Shown: piece after piece, positions 24,388-33,643 of the stretch
How the letters are laid out: the number at the start of each line of letters is the position of its first letter
Numbering within the stretch: position 1 is the stretch's first letter
Assembly: GCA_015061725.1 (NCBI GenBank)
Contig: SUVX01000024.1
Location: forward strand, 1 to 46,180
Reading direction: 5' to 3'
Length of the DNA stretch: 46,180 nucleotides
Origin: Lentisphaerota bacterium
GTDB lineage: Bacteria > Verrucomicrobiota > Lentisphaeria > Victivallales > Victivallaceae
Position numbers and translations under genes: made by a program
The notes under the pieces: generated by a model
The model's input: only the letters and a program-made list of their open reading frames with translations
The model's database searches: none
What the model was told of the DNA's origin: nothing

Positions 24388-24652
24388 GGCGGCGAGACTC
24401 GAAGAGTCAGCCGCCGCTCCCACGGGTAAGTCTGTGAGGGATTTTTAAGGGACTCTTCCCTTAAACGGTCGGGCAACGCACCCGACCGCTACTTGGCTTT
24501 TTTTTGCCAAGCTTTTTTTTCACCTGAGAACTACCCACGGGCAAGTCTGTGGGGGATTGTCAAGGGGACCTCCCCTTGACCGGTCGGGCAACGCACCCGA
24601 CCGCTACTTGGCTTTTTTTTGCCAAGCTTTTTTTTCACCTGGAAAAAAAAGC
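24388..24652 (-). repeat. Structured unit array, family III (two units) with end hairpins
   Basis: A GC-rich hairpin (24388-24418, arms around GACTCGAAGAGTC) is followed by two units (24421-24533 and 24534-24642). Each holds a stem TTAAGGG/CCCTTAA or TCAAGGGG/CCCCTTGA, a stem CGGTCGGG/CCCGACCG, and the block GGCTTTTTTTTGCCAAGC. The array ends in the palindrome GCTTTTTTTTC-ACCTG-GAAAAAAAAGC (24626-24652). It is the reverse-oriented counterpart of 39974-40575. The whole interval 24110-24734 holds only repeat material and the next gene's upstream region. Confidence 0.75.
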
Positions 24653-24734
24653 GGTTGAATTTGGGAGAAAGGGGATATATTTTATACTCGGTAACAAAAT
24701 AATAGAAATACCAAACACCCGGGAGAAATAAAAA

Positions 24735-25949
24735 ATGCATTATCATTTTCAGGCACTCATGGAAGAAGCCCAACTTCCAGAATATAAAGAATGGCATAAT
24801 ATGCTGCATCATCTGGTAACAATGCACGAAGGAGCAATGTACCAGAATCCGACATCCCCGGCGCCCTATCCGCTGGAAACGCTCGGAGCGGGATACTACT
24901 TCAATCCGGCATTCGGACACTGGGATTTGATTTATACGCTGCTGGACACCTGTCCTGTCATGCCGGAACACACTTTGCAGCAGTTGGAAAACATGATTTC
25001 GTTTCAGCAGGATGACGGCTTTATGGCAGGAGCGATCTTTTTCCGCGGCGATCCGCCGGAATTGCCCAAACCTTACTGGTACTCAAGTTTTCCTCCGGTC
25101 TGGCCGCTGGCGGTCGATGAATACACAAAATATGCAAAAGATGACAAGGCGGTGAAACTGTGCTATCAGCCGCTGCTCAAACAGATCAAATGGTTTGAAG
25201 AAAACCGCAAAGCCAATAACTACGGCTATTTCTTCAAAGACATGATAGAACCCCGCAACTGGGAAAGCGGCGTGGACGAAAGTATCCGCTGTGAAGTGGT
25301 GCAGGAACGCGATAAATTCCCCAATATTGATGCCACAAGTCTGGTGCGCCTGCTTTACGATTCAGCCGCACGCTGGTCTGAAATGCTGGGATTTGACAAT
25401 ACGGAATACATCCGCAAACGCGATGAACTTGATCAAGTGATCCAAACGCATTTCTTCAGCGATGAAACGGGATTTTTCCACGATGCTTATCTGCTGGACA
25501 GAAACATCAAATACCGTGCGCTTACGGCAATCTGGGCATTGACCTGCGGCGCGGCAAGCGAGGAACAGGCAAATCGAATGATTGACGGAAGTCTTCTGAA
25601 TCCGGAATACTTTTTCACCACACATCCCCTGCCCTTTGTCGCCATCAATGAGCCTTACTTCAAGCTCAAAATGTGGCGCGGCGGCGCATGGAACAGTCTG
25701 ACGTGGATGGCTGTTCTCGGTTGTCTGCGCTACAACCGCCGCGATGCCGCACTCAAAATTGCGGAACGCGTCCTCAAGTGGTCTCAGATCAACTATTACC
25801 GTACCGGAGCGATCTGGGAGTTTTATCATCCGCACGGCAACGCGCCGCTTGAAATGGAGCGCAAACACGCCCCCTGGCTGCTGCCCTGCCGCGAATATCT
25901 GGGACACAATCCCCTGTTTGCCTACGCAAGACTTCTGGCGGGAAAATAA
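24735..25949 (+). CDS. MGH1/trehalase-like (alpha/alpha)6-barrel glycosidase
   Basis: 404 residues, no signal peptide, so likely cytoplasmic. Motifs fit the GH37/GH63-like (alpha/alpha)6 barrel clan: YFNPAFGHWDLIYTLLD near residue 55, EPRNWESGVDES near 173, resembling the W(D/E)SG(M/V)D acid-containing motif, and a late GGAWNSLTWMAVLGCLRYNR segment near 315. Substrate is unknown; an alpha-glucoside or mannosyl substrate is possible. The -35/-10 candidate TTGAAT (24655-24660) and TATATT (24676-24681) has a short 15 bp spacer and directly abuts the repeat island. The gene ends 12 bp before the palindrome at 25962-26003. Confidence 0.72.
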   Translation: MHYHFQALMEEAQLPEYKEWHNMLHHLVTMHEGAMYQNPTSPAPYPLETLGAGYYFNPAFGHWDLIYTLLDTCPVMPEHTLQQLENMISFQQDDGFMAGAIFFRGDPPELPKPYWYSSFPPVWPLAVDEYTKYAKDDKAVKLCYQPLLKQIKWFEENRKANNYGYFFKDMIEPRNWESGVDESIRCEVVQERDKFPNIDATSLVRLLYDSAARWSEMLGFDNTEYIRKRDELDQVIQTHFFSDETGFFHDAYLLDRNIKYRALTAIWALTCGAASEEQANRMIDGSLLNPEYFFTTHPLPFVAINEPYFKLKMWRGGAWNSLTWMAVLGCLRYNRRDAALKIAERVLKWSQINYYRTGAIWEFYHPHGNAPLEMERKHAPWLLPCREYLGHNPLFAYARLLAGK

Positions 25950-25961
25950 TTTCAGGATTCA

Positions 25962-26003
25962 AAATTCTGACAGTTGAAAATTATTCCTCAACTGTCAGAA
26001 TTT
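25962..26003. repeat. 16 bp palindrome formed by a gene's end and its inverted copy
   Basis: AAATTCTGACAGTTGA (25962-25977) and TCAACTGTCAGAATTT (25988-26003) are perfect complements with a 10 bp loop. The right arm is the last coding segment of the minus-strand glycosidase gene (ILTVEE-stop) and the left arm lies just beyond its stop codon. It may also terminate transcription between the two convergent genes. Confidence 0.75.
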
Positions 26004-29000
26004 CCACATTTCCTGTCAGACCGCAGGCAACCAGCTGCCGTTCTGAAACTTCTTTTTCTTTAAACTGTGCCGCACCGCACCACGCAGGACGTTTCTCCTT
26101 ATTGAAAAAGGGTCCGCAAAGATTCCGTCTGCTGCCTGAAACGGTGACGGCAAGTTCAAATGTTTCCGGCAGGTCAAAGAGACGCCCCTCCCCCGGCGCA
26201 AAAAGCAGTGTTCCCGCCGGGAGCCCGTCAACAAAAATATGCGCCGAAGTACCCTCAAAGCCCGTTAAACGGATTTTTCCGCGGCTGTTCTTTTCAAGAG
26301 AAACCCGCGTACGGTAAGTGACTTTTCCGGCATAGAACGGCAGTCCCTGCATACACCAGTCTTCCGGAACAAGAGAAATTACCGGAGCTGTCAATTCAAT
26401 GCGGTCTGTTTCGCTTTTCACACCGAAATTGCCCAACAGAAACACGCTTTCCAATCCCGGATGTGCAGAATCCATACGGGTTTTGAATTGCAGAACGTTT
26501 TCACCGCAGCGCAAAAACTTGCCATTCAGCGGAATCTTGCGCCATGCTTTTTCAAGATAAAAACCGGAATCGTTCAATTCAAGCAGCGTACCATTGATGA
26601 AACACATATACAAGTCCGGACGCTCCATCACCAGAAACAACGGTCCCTCCGGAACAACTTCACAACGGAACCCGGCATAAATATCAATACTTTTCCCGTT
26701 TTTTTCATCCGCCTGATGACACCAGGGCTGAACCATGACATTGGTCCTTACGGGGAGATTATTTTCAATTCTTATTTTATCATCAAGAGCCAATGCCCAA
26801 ACAGATTCACCATCAGGATTTTCTGAAAAATGGTCTATGACGGCACAATTCAAATCCGACAATTCCGCCTGCCAGACAGCAGGAGTTGCGTCTATGACAG
26901 ATGAGATTTTTTCTCCGCTTTCAGGACGAGTTTCAACAGGCAGCGTGTCCGCCGGATGCAATGCGATAAAAAGTCTTGACTTCAATCGGGAAAATGATGT
27001 TTTTATTTTCAGGACACCATCTTCAAGTTCACTTTTACAGGCATAATATCTGCCGTTTGACATATCCAATTCAACGACTTCTTCAGCACCGGAACAGCGC
27101 AGAGAGATTTCAACGTCAGCATATTCCTCTGTTCTCTCCGAAACAAAAGGTTCATTATAACTTGCGCCATCGCCGCACGCCTCATTGACGGGGTGTCCGG
27201 TATTGCAGACAAAGAGTACATCAAAATCTTTGCCGCTGCGCCACTGATACAGCAGAGATGAACAGTTTTTTCCGTCACTTTTGAAAGAAACGGTACGATA
27301 CTTTTCAAGAGGAATAAAAAGTTTTTCAAACGGAACGATTTGTCCCGGATACGCAAAAGAAGCATCAACTTTCCGGCAATCAATACGTTCAGGAAAATAA
27401 TTGACAAAAAACACCTCTCCGCCCTGATTTCTGAAACGCTCCAACAAGTCAAGAGTCGTCTGCCGGATCGTCAGAAGTTCAGGGACAACAACCACCTTAT
27501 ATTGCGCTTTTCCGACCGAGATATTTCCGTTTAAAACACCTCCGTGACGGGAAAGGATTTCTTCATCCGCATAATCAAAATCCAGATGTTCCGCCAGAAG
27601 TTTGTGACTCAAATCCGTAAATTTGCAGTCAAATTCCTGCACATTTCTTTTCTGCCGCCAGTTGCGGTGAAAGAGTGTCCACGCGGATTCAACGGCATGA
27701 ATGACAAGAATATTGCGTTTTTCCTCTCCAGCAGAAAGCCACGGCGTCAAACGGGCAAAGTAATCTTCCATACGCTTATATTCATCCGGCGAATCCGAGT
27801 GCGGACCGACGGGACAGGGATAATCGCGTTTAGCCTCTCCTTCCATCGTATAAAGCGCCAGGTGTTGACAGCGGAAATTGATACCCAGCGCATACATCCA
27901 ATCGCCCAGCGCGTAAAATCCGGCAAGCGGGAAATCCCATCCGGTACAGCCGTAACACTCCGCCAGACGGCGCGTTTGTCCGAACTGATGAGCCGCTGAA
28001 GAAAGCTGTTTCACGGTCTGATATGCCCGGTGATGTTCCGTTAAAAGGTCTATTCCGGGCATTCCCATATATTCGTAAAAACGCATGGCGCTGCCGACGC
28101 AGAGGGTCTGATAAGAAAGACTGTCTTCGGCAACAACGTGTCCGGTGAAAAGTAAGTTGTTGTTGCGGCACCACGCATCACACTGCTGTGCATAAGCCTC
28201 AATAAAATGCCGTGTCAGCGTTTCAATGTAATGCCAGCGGCAAAGGGAAGAGTCCATTTCCGGAACATCAAAAAAATACTCCACAAGATGATCGGTGAAA
28301 TCATAGTTGAAATGCTTGAAAAAATCCTCGTTCAATCTCTCAGTCCAGGGGAGAGCAAAACGCGATTCAGTATCCCATTCCGGCTGATTGATCAAAAATC
28401 CGTACCGGGGTTCATCGGTAAAAATTCCGGGGATGACTTTGCCGAACTTTTCCCCCAGACGCGCCTTATATGTTTCATGCGTCAAATTGATAAAATGTCT
28501 GACCGATTCTTTTGAAAGCGTATCAAGATAAGTGTATCCGTTATACCACGGACTGCACGCAATCGTATCTGCATAAAAGACCAGTAAAGTTTCATCCGGA
28601 GAAATTTCCGCAGCCTGTTCCGGAAAAATTCTTTTGACACGGTATGCGGAATCCCCCTCAATCACCGCTGTAAAAAGTGCGATCAATCTTTCAGGAAATT
28701 GATAATTTTTTACCTCTTGCGCAGAAACTTCTTCCAGAAAAATCCCTTTGGCACGGTGTTGCGGCTCTTTTGTCACCATTCCGCCGCAAGCACCTGACGG
28801 ATAACGGTCCTCATCATAAAGCCACGCCTGCACACCGCATTTTTCAGCTTCGTCCACCGCAGATTCTATGGCCTCAAAAAACTTTTCAGACAGATACGGT
28901 GTCCGCAATCCCGTCCGGGCATGGAGAAAAAATCCCCCCAGTCCACACGATTTAAACATCCTGATCTGACGGCGGATCTCCTCAACCTCAAGTTCCCCGT

Positions 29001-29094
29001 TCAGCGCCCAGAACGGTGCGCCGCGCCAATTTGAAGAACTCTGACTGCACGCTTCCGCTGTGTCAGCAACGCTCCAATTCCGACCGTCATCCAT
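25981..29094 (-). CDS. GH106-like large glycoside hydrolase
   Basis: 1037 residues, no signal peptide. The start resembles the GH106/alpha-L-rhamnosidase-like family: RGAPFWALNGELEVEEIRRQ, then LGGFFLHARTGLRTPYLSEK and AWLYDEDRYPSGACGGMV, all in a TIM-barrel catalytic part. A beta-galactosidase-type jelly-roll region near residues 840-980 (RCGENVLQFKTRM, GTSAHIFVDGLPAGTL) is likely carbohydrate-binding. Substrate probably includes rhamnosides or other plant or mucin side chains; this is inferred from family. It is divergent from the AraC regulator at 29252, which may control it. Possible minus-strand promoter: TTGCAG, 17 bp, TAAATT near 29155-29125. Its final codons form a palindrome. Confidence 0.72.
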   Translation of the reverse strand: MDDGRNWSVADTAEACSQSSSNWRGAPFWALNGELEVEEIRRQIRMFKSCGLGGFFLHARTGLRTPYLSEKFFEAIESAVDEAEKCGVQAWLYDEDRYPSGACGGMVTKEPQHRAKGIFLEEVSAQEVKNYQFPERLIALFTAVIEGDSAYRVKRIFPEQAAEISPDETLLVFYADTIACSPWYNGYTYLDTLSKESVRHFINLTHETYKARLGEKFGKVIPGIFTDEPRYGFLINQPEWDTESRFALPWTERLNEDFFKHFNYDFTDHLVEYFFDVPEMDSSLCRWHYIETLTRHFIEAYAQQCDAWCRNNNLLFTGHVVAEDSLSYQTLCVGSAMRFYEYMGMPGIDLLTEHHRAYQTVKQLSSAAHQFGQTRRLAECYGCTGWDFPLAGFYALGDWMYALGINFRCQHLALYTMEGEAKRDYPCPVGPHSDSPDEYKRMEDYFARLTPWLSAGEEKRNILVIHAVESAWTLFHRNWRQKRNVQEFDCKFTDLSHKLLAEHLDFDYADEEILSRHGGVLNGNISVGKAQYKVVVVPELLTIRQTTLDLLERFRNQGGEVFFVNYFPERIDCRKVDASFAYPGQIVPFEKLFIPLEKYRTVSFKSDGKNCSSLLYQWRSGKDFDVLFVCNTGHPVNEACGDGASYNEPFVSERTEEYADVEISLRCSGAEEVVELDMSNGRYYACKSELEDGVLKIKTSFSRLKSRLFIALHPADTLPVETRPESGEKISSVIDATPAVWQAELSDLNCAVIDHFSENPDGESVWALALDDKIRIENNLPVRTNVMVQPWCHQADEKNGKSIDIYAGFRCEVVPEGPLFLVMERPDLYMCFINGTLLELNDSGFYLEKAWRKIPLNGKFLRCGENVLQFKTRMDSAHPGLESVFLLGNFGVKSETDRIELTAPVISLVPEDWCMQGLPFYAGKVTYRTRVSLEKNSRGKIRLTGFEGTSAHIFVDGLPAGTLLFAPGEGRLFDLPETFELAVTVSGSRRNLCGPFFNKEKRPAWCGAAQFKEKEVSERQLVACGLTGNVEILTVEE

Positions 29095-29179
29095 TGTAAA
29101 AAAACTCCCTGATTATATTGCGGACATAATTTACACGCTCTTTTAATAAACTGCAAGTTCAAATCTTTCTGATATTGTC

Positions 29180-29208
29180 TTGAAAATTCACCGATACGAC
29201 TGTATATT
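29180..29208 (+). promoter_or_regulatory. Promoter of the AraC regulator gene
   Basis: TTGAAA (29180-29185), a 17 bp spacer and TATATT (29203-29208), 44 bp before the ATG at 29252. Confidence 0.5.
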
Positions 29209-29251
29209 TTTCCCGGACAGAATCAATACTTGACAAAATAAGGCAGTGTCA

Positions 29252-30094
29252 ATGGAAATCAAACACTATGACTTTCATCTGTCACCTCTCAAACCGTTTA
29301 TTTTTGAGGTGATGAAAATAGAACCGTTTTCCCGGCCGATACTGCCATTTTATGACACACACGAACCGCTGCATTTGGCATATCTTTACTCAGGGACATT
29401 AAATTCCTACGTTTCCGGAGATTGTTATCTTGTCCCGCCCTGGCTTCCTCACAGAGCCAGAAAAAGCGATACCGGCTGCACATTGGGAATGGTGACATTG
29501 CAGCCGGAGCTCCTGCTGCCCTGTTTTTTTGAACAGCAGGATCAGCTGCGTCGCCTGATCATGTGTTCTCCGCAGCAATTGAGAGTTGTATTGGAAAAAC
29601 CGCAGATAAAAAATGCTGCGTCCCGGTGTTTTGATGAATTGGACCTTTATCAGAACAGCCGTCCCCGGCAATTTGCTGCAATCATCTGTTTTTTCTCACG
29701 TCTGCTTGAAGAAGATCTGTCCGGGATCCGGATGCAGTTTTCTCTTGCTGAATACAATGCCCTTCTCCCGGCAGTCAGATATGTCAGAAATATGCAGTCA
29801 GGTTCCCTGCGTGAATCTGCCGCAGCCAGTCTGTGCCATCTGGGCAACAGCACATTCAGCAGACTTTTCCACAAAGTTTTCAACGAGCGTTTCTGCAACT
29901 TTGAACTCCGGCACCGCATCAATCAGGCGGCAAAGGATATTCTTACGCCGGGAGTCAGCATAAAACAAGTCGCAGAAAAATGGGATTTTTACGACTCAAG
30001 CCATTTCGGCAGAACATTCCGCAAATTCTTCACGGTTTCTCCGGGCAGATTTTCTGCGAGTACTGAAAATCTGCCGGAGAAGGAACAGCGTTGA
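29252..30094 (+). CDS. AraC-family transcriptional regulator
   Basis: 280 residues. The N-terminal half is a cupin-like sensor (LHLAYLYSGTLNSYVSGDCY, then VPPWLPHRARKS). The C-terminal half has the two helix-turn-helix units of AraC proteins (SLCHLGNSTFSRLFHKVFNE and IKQVAEKWDFYDSSHFGRTF, ending GRFSAS). The ATG at 29252 is preferred over a GTG six bases earlier, given AAGG upstream. The stop abuts, without overlap, that of the minus-strand gene at 30095. It probably senses a sugar and controls the surrounding glycosidase genes. Confidence 0.85.
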   Translation: MEIKHYDFHLSPLKPFIFEVMKIEPFSRPILPFYDTHEPLHLAYLYSGTLNSYVSGDCYLVPPWLPHRARKSDTGCTLGMVTLQPELLLPCFFEQQDQLRRLIMCSPQQLRVVLEKPQIKNAASRCFDELDLYQNSRPRQFAAIICFFSRLLEEDLSGIRMQFSLAEYNALLPAVRYVRNMQSGSLRESAAASLCHLGNSTFSRLFHKVFNERFCNFELRHRINQAAKDILTPGVSIKQVAEKWDFYDSSHFGRTFRKFFTVSPGRFSASTENLPEKEQR

Positions 30095-32371
30095 TCAGCT
30101 GATTGTCACATCAAAGGTAAGACAACTGCGGTCATCTTCAAGTTCATTGCGAAAAAGCAGTTCATATTCCAGATTTTTCTCTTCTTCTTTCAGCAGAACT
30201 TTGACAAAAGAATAAAAAGGTTCTCCATCCGGAACATAAAAACTTCTGACGCCGAGCCGGTGTTTTCCCTTACCGGTCAGAGTCTCAATATCCACCCATC
30301 CGGAATCCTTGTCCAAAGCAGATATCCGGGAAAATTTCTCATCGTTTTTCACCAGGTAATAACAGGTATTGTAAAGATCTGCGATGAGAGATTCTTCATA
30401 GGTATTGACTGAAACTTTCAACGGCAGAACCAAACGGATTTTCCACTTGCCGGGAATATCTCCGAGACGCATTTTCCGCTGTTCATCAACCTCTTTCAAA
30501 TAATTGAGAGAAGTTCCGCAAAGTGCGGGATAGGGCTTTTCAAACTCAGAAAAATCAGTTATGCCGCAGACAATGGCTCCGACGCCCCATGCAGAAAGCG
30601 TGATTGGTTTGTTCCGGTAAAGTTGAGCTTTGCCGGGAGATTGAATATCCGGCAGACAGAGATAAACCTTTTTTCCCGGGGAAAAACGGATCTTTTTCCA
30701 ATTGATTTCCGGCAGAAAAGTCAGATTTTCTCCGGTAAAATTGGCAAAAATGCAAACGGCTTTTTTGCCGGATATCATCAGATAATGCGAAAGATCCGGC
30801 CGCTGCAGAAATACACCGCAGCTGTTGTAATCGTTGAAAATTCTGAGGTTACGTTCCTGTTTCATCAACCGCCAGATTTTCCAGAGCGGACGGAAATTGA
30901 CATCATTGATACCAGGTGCAGGCGGATGAGACAGAGAACTGCTGAGCCCCGCCAGTCCGAGCGGCGAATGCGGCATCTGTCCGGTAGCTGCCAATGCCGG
31001 AACGATCCGGGAACTCTGATATTCCGGAAAAGCCGCCGTCCACAATGATGAACCGCAAACAGAAGTCATGGCAAAGTAAGCATGATCTTCACGGCTCCTG
31101 ATCATAACTCCTCTTTCACCTTCGCCGGAAACATAGCAATCCGTCATTCCCCCGGTCATGCCGATTGCTGAAAATGATGGTCCGGTATGACTGAGAATCA
31201 GACCGTTTTTTCCAACAGTTTTTCTTCTGTTCATACAGGCAATATAATGCTTGCGGAACAAAATCCGCCCTCCCTGAAAGCCCTCCGCCGGCGGCTGAGA
31301 GTAATGGAAAGGACCGCCGTAATCCATATACAGACCGTCAAAATCCCGCTGGAGATATTTATCAAACCAACCGGTATCATATTCAAGCACACTGCTTTCA
31401 TTGCCGCGCATGTAGGGACAGACACGAATATTGTGTTTGTGGGCAAAATCTATCACTTCCCGGAAACGCTTTTCATCAAAAGGCACGCCGCCGTTCTGGG
31501 CATCAACACGCCAACATTCATGTATTGCAAGCACATCTGCTCCGTTATCAGCGATTGCCTGTAATTCATCATCTCCGGGCAAATGTTTGAAGTTATCCTG
31601 ATAATGATACATCACCAGAGGCGGATGATTGCGCGTTACAGGAGCCGGTGCAATAACAAGTCCCCAACGGTTGCGCCACTGCAGCGGCACACAGCTGTGT
31701 TTGACCGGAGCCGTCTGAAAATTCCACTTCAAAACCGGACTGCCGTCAACCCATGTCACAGAAGATTCATTTTCAACAGGATTGCGCGAAAGGACATTAT
31801 CCCCTTCCATAAACATTTCTGTATAAAATGTCGGTCCGTCTGAAGTTCTGACGTTAAAACTGACCAGCGGCATGATTTTGCCGGAAATACATCTGTCAAC
31901 TCCGGGCTGAAGTCCCCGTTGATGACCACCGGTCTGAATCAGAGTACCGTCCACCTTTTTCGGACGGTTGAACAATGCCCAGCGCACATGCGGACAATCA
32001 GAAAAATCCAAGTGATACTCCAGTTCAAAACGGCTGATACAGTGATCCTCCTGAGCGCGGTCAGTAAAAAAAGCATCCGTAAAAATCGTGCCATCCGGAA
32101 AAATCTCATGCTGCAACGTCATCATTGTCAGCGGCTGCTCCGGAGAAACAAGATGCTCAAATTCAACCAGAACCGCACCAAGTTTGCTTTTACGGACACA
32201 CGGCATATCCTTTTGAAACAGCGAAACCGGATTTCCGTTGCCATCTTCAATAGACAATGCCGCGGCCTTTTTCAACAGATTCCGTCTGTTAAAGCCAATA
32301 TGACAAGGCAGACCGGTCCGGTCAAATCCCCAGTTGAACCTGCCGACTTTTATTTGAAAAAAAGGTGTCAT
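30095..32371 (-). CDS. DUF6259-like glycoside hydrolase
   Basis: 758 residues from the ATG at 32371, which has a near-perfect GGGGAG ribosome site; a TTG six codons earlier is less likely. A beta-sandwich N-terminal part (about 1-240) is followed by a TIM-barrel: VMYHYQDNFKHLPGDDELQA, then DVLAIHECWRVDAQNGGVPF, IRVCPYMRGNESS and DFDGLYMDYGGPFHYS with candidate acidic residues. A beta-rich C-terminal domain ends it. The arrangement fits DUF6259-type glycosidase-like proteins related to clan GH-D/GH31-like barrels. Substrate unknown. It is last in the five-gene operon running from the pseudopilin (38334), 14 bp after the GH109-like gene. Confidence 0.62.
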   Translation of the reverse strand: MTPFFQIKVGRFNWGFDRTGLPCHIGFNRRNLLKKAAALSIEDGNGNPVSLFQKDMPCVRKSKLGAVLVEFEHLVSPEQPLTMMTLQHEIFPDGTIFTDAFFTDRAQEDHCISRFELEYHLDFSDCPHVRWALFNRPKKVDGTLIQTGGHQRGLQPGVDRCISGKIMPLVSFNVRTSDGPTFYTEMFMEGDNVLSRNPVENESSVTWVDGSPVLKWNFQTAPVKHSCVPLQWRNRWGLVIAPAPVTRNHPPLVMYHYQDNFKHLPGDDELQAIADNGADVLAIHECWRVDAQNGGVPFDEKRFREVIDFAHKHNIRVCPYMRGNESSVLEYDTGWFDKYLQRDFDGLYMDYGGPFHYSQPPAEGFQGGRILFRKHYIACMNRRKTVGKNGLILSHTGPSFSAIGMTGGMTDCYVSGEGERGVMIRSREDHAYFAMTSVCGSSLWTAAFPEYQSSRIVPALAATGQMPHSPLGLAGLSSSLSHPPAPGINDVNFRPLWKIWRLMKQERNLRIFNDYNSCGVFLQRPDLSHYLMISGKKAVCIFANFTGENLTFLPEINWKKIRFSPGKKVYLCLPDIQSPGKAQLYRNKPITLSAWGVGAIVCGITDFSEFEKPYPALCGTSLNYLKEVDEQRKMRLGDIPGKWKIRLVLPLKVSVNTYEESLIADLYNTCYYLVKNDEKFSRISALDKDSGWVDIETLTGKGKHRLGVRSFYVPDGEPFYSFVKVLLKEEEKNLEYELLFRNELEDDRSCLTFDVTIS

Positions 32372-32385
32372 TTTCAGCTCCCCGT

Positions 32386-33627
32386 TCAATTCTTTTCAAT
32401 TTCTTCAAGCTGCCATCTGGAAAAACAACGGCGGTCAGAATTGATCCAGCGGCCGTTGGTGAAGTCCGGAAAAGCAACCGGCATACCGCCCAGAGCAACA
32501 GACTGTTCTGCAAGAGCCGTCACGCTCATCCATGCGGCACAGTCATAAACATCAATGGGCGGAATAATGCGTTGTCCGGCAGCATCTGCAAAAGCACGGA
32601 GTACCGGCAGATCCATACCGCCGTGCCCGACTCCTGACGGATCATATCCCTGCCACAACGGGTGTTCAAAACGCGCATACAATTCTGTCAACGGAGTCCA
32701 CTCCGGCGTGGTGTAGCGGGTGGGATTACCGTTTTCGTCCGGAGCCATCGGGTTGGGACTGATACCCTCGATATACATTCCCCGGGCTTCTTCAAGCCAT
32801 ATTCCTTTCGTTCCCTGCACACGGCAGCAGCGGCTGTACGGGCGGGGCAAACTGATACAGTGATGCAATTCAATCGTTTCGCCATTCGCACACTTGATGA
32901 TGCTTGAAACAACATCCGCTTCATTGAAATGAAAATCATTAAAACCATCTTTTTTTGCTGCAAGATCAAATCCCCTTGCCTTTGAGGCAACTGAAACGAT
33001 TGAAAGGAAACGGTTTCCGCGATTGATCCGCAGAATTTTTGAAATGGGTCCCAATCCGTGAGTCGGATACAAATCGGTACAGCGGCGCAGATTGTGCATT
33101 CCGCGTTCAAAACCGGATTGAGTTTCTTCAACCATTTTCCATGCCAGATCATGTTCATATCCGCAACCGCAGGTGATGATTTCTCCGAAATACCCTTCAC
33201 GTTCCAGGCGTAGAGCCATCAGTTCATTTCTGCCGTAACAGCAATTTTCCAGCATCATGCACTGACCATCAAACTCATTTGCCGCGTGAATAAGTCCCCA
33301 GAGTTCCTCAATGGAACTTGCCCCGCCGACTTCAAATCCGGCATACTTGCCCGCCCGCATGACATCGCGGGCAATCCCCAGATGAGAATTCCATGAAGTC
33401 GGGATCAAGACAGCTTCAACTTCAGGCAGCAATGCCAATTCCCGGTGATCACGGCATACTTTCGGACGTGAAATTTTCTCTTTGTCAAAGCGGCAAAGAT
33501 AACGTTCAACGGCTTCGGGACGTTTATCGCAAACGGCGGTGATTTCCACCTCATCTTTCAATTTAAAAAGGGAGGAGAGCAAACCGCCGGAACGGGCTCC
33601 GAGTCCGACAATTCCAAGTTTCAACAT
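32386..33627 (-). CDS. Gfo/Idh/MocA oxidoreductase, GH109-like
   Basis: 413 residues. The N-terminal Rossmann fold begins KLGIVGLGARSGGLLSSL (GxGxxG). LENCCYGRNELMALRLEREG and YGFGEI-like EGYFGEIITCGCGYEHDL resemble the GH109 alpha-N-acetylgalactosaminidase group, as does GHGGMDLPVLRAFADA near residue 330. GH109 enzymes use NAD and cleave GalNAc or GlcNAc glycosides by an elimination route, so a host-glycan role is plausible. There is no signal peptide, unlike secreted GH109. It lies 16 bp after the secreted glycosidase gene in the operon. A sugar dehydrogenase role is the main alternative. Confidence 0.75.
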   Translation of the reverse strand: MLKLGIVGLGARSGGLLSSLFKLKDEVEITAVCDKRPEAVERYLCRFDKEKISRPKVCRDHRELALLPEVEAVLIPTSWNSHLGIARDVMRAGKYAGFEVGGASSIEELWGLIHAANEFDGQCMMLENCCYGRNELMALRLEREGYFGEIITCGCGYEHDLAWKMVEETQSGFERGMHNLRRCTDLYPTHGLGPISKILRINRGNRFLSIVSVASKARGFDLAAKKDGFNDFHFNEADVVSSIIKCANGETIELHHCISLPRPYSRCCRVQGTKGIWLEEARGMYIEGISPNPMAPDENGNPTRYTTPEWTPLTELYARFEHPLWQGYDPSGVGHGGMDLPVLRAFADAAGQRIIPPIDVYDCAAWMSVTALAEQSVALGGMPVAFPDFTNGRWINSDRRCFSRWQLEEIEKN

Positions 33628-33643
33628 AAATATTTCATCCTGT

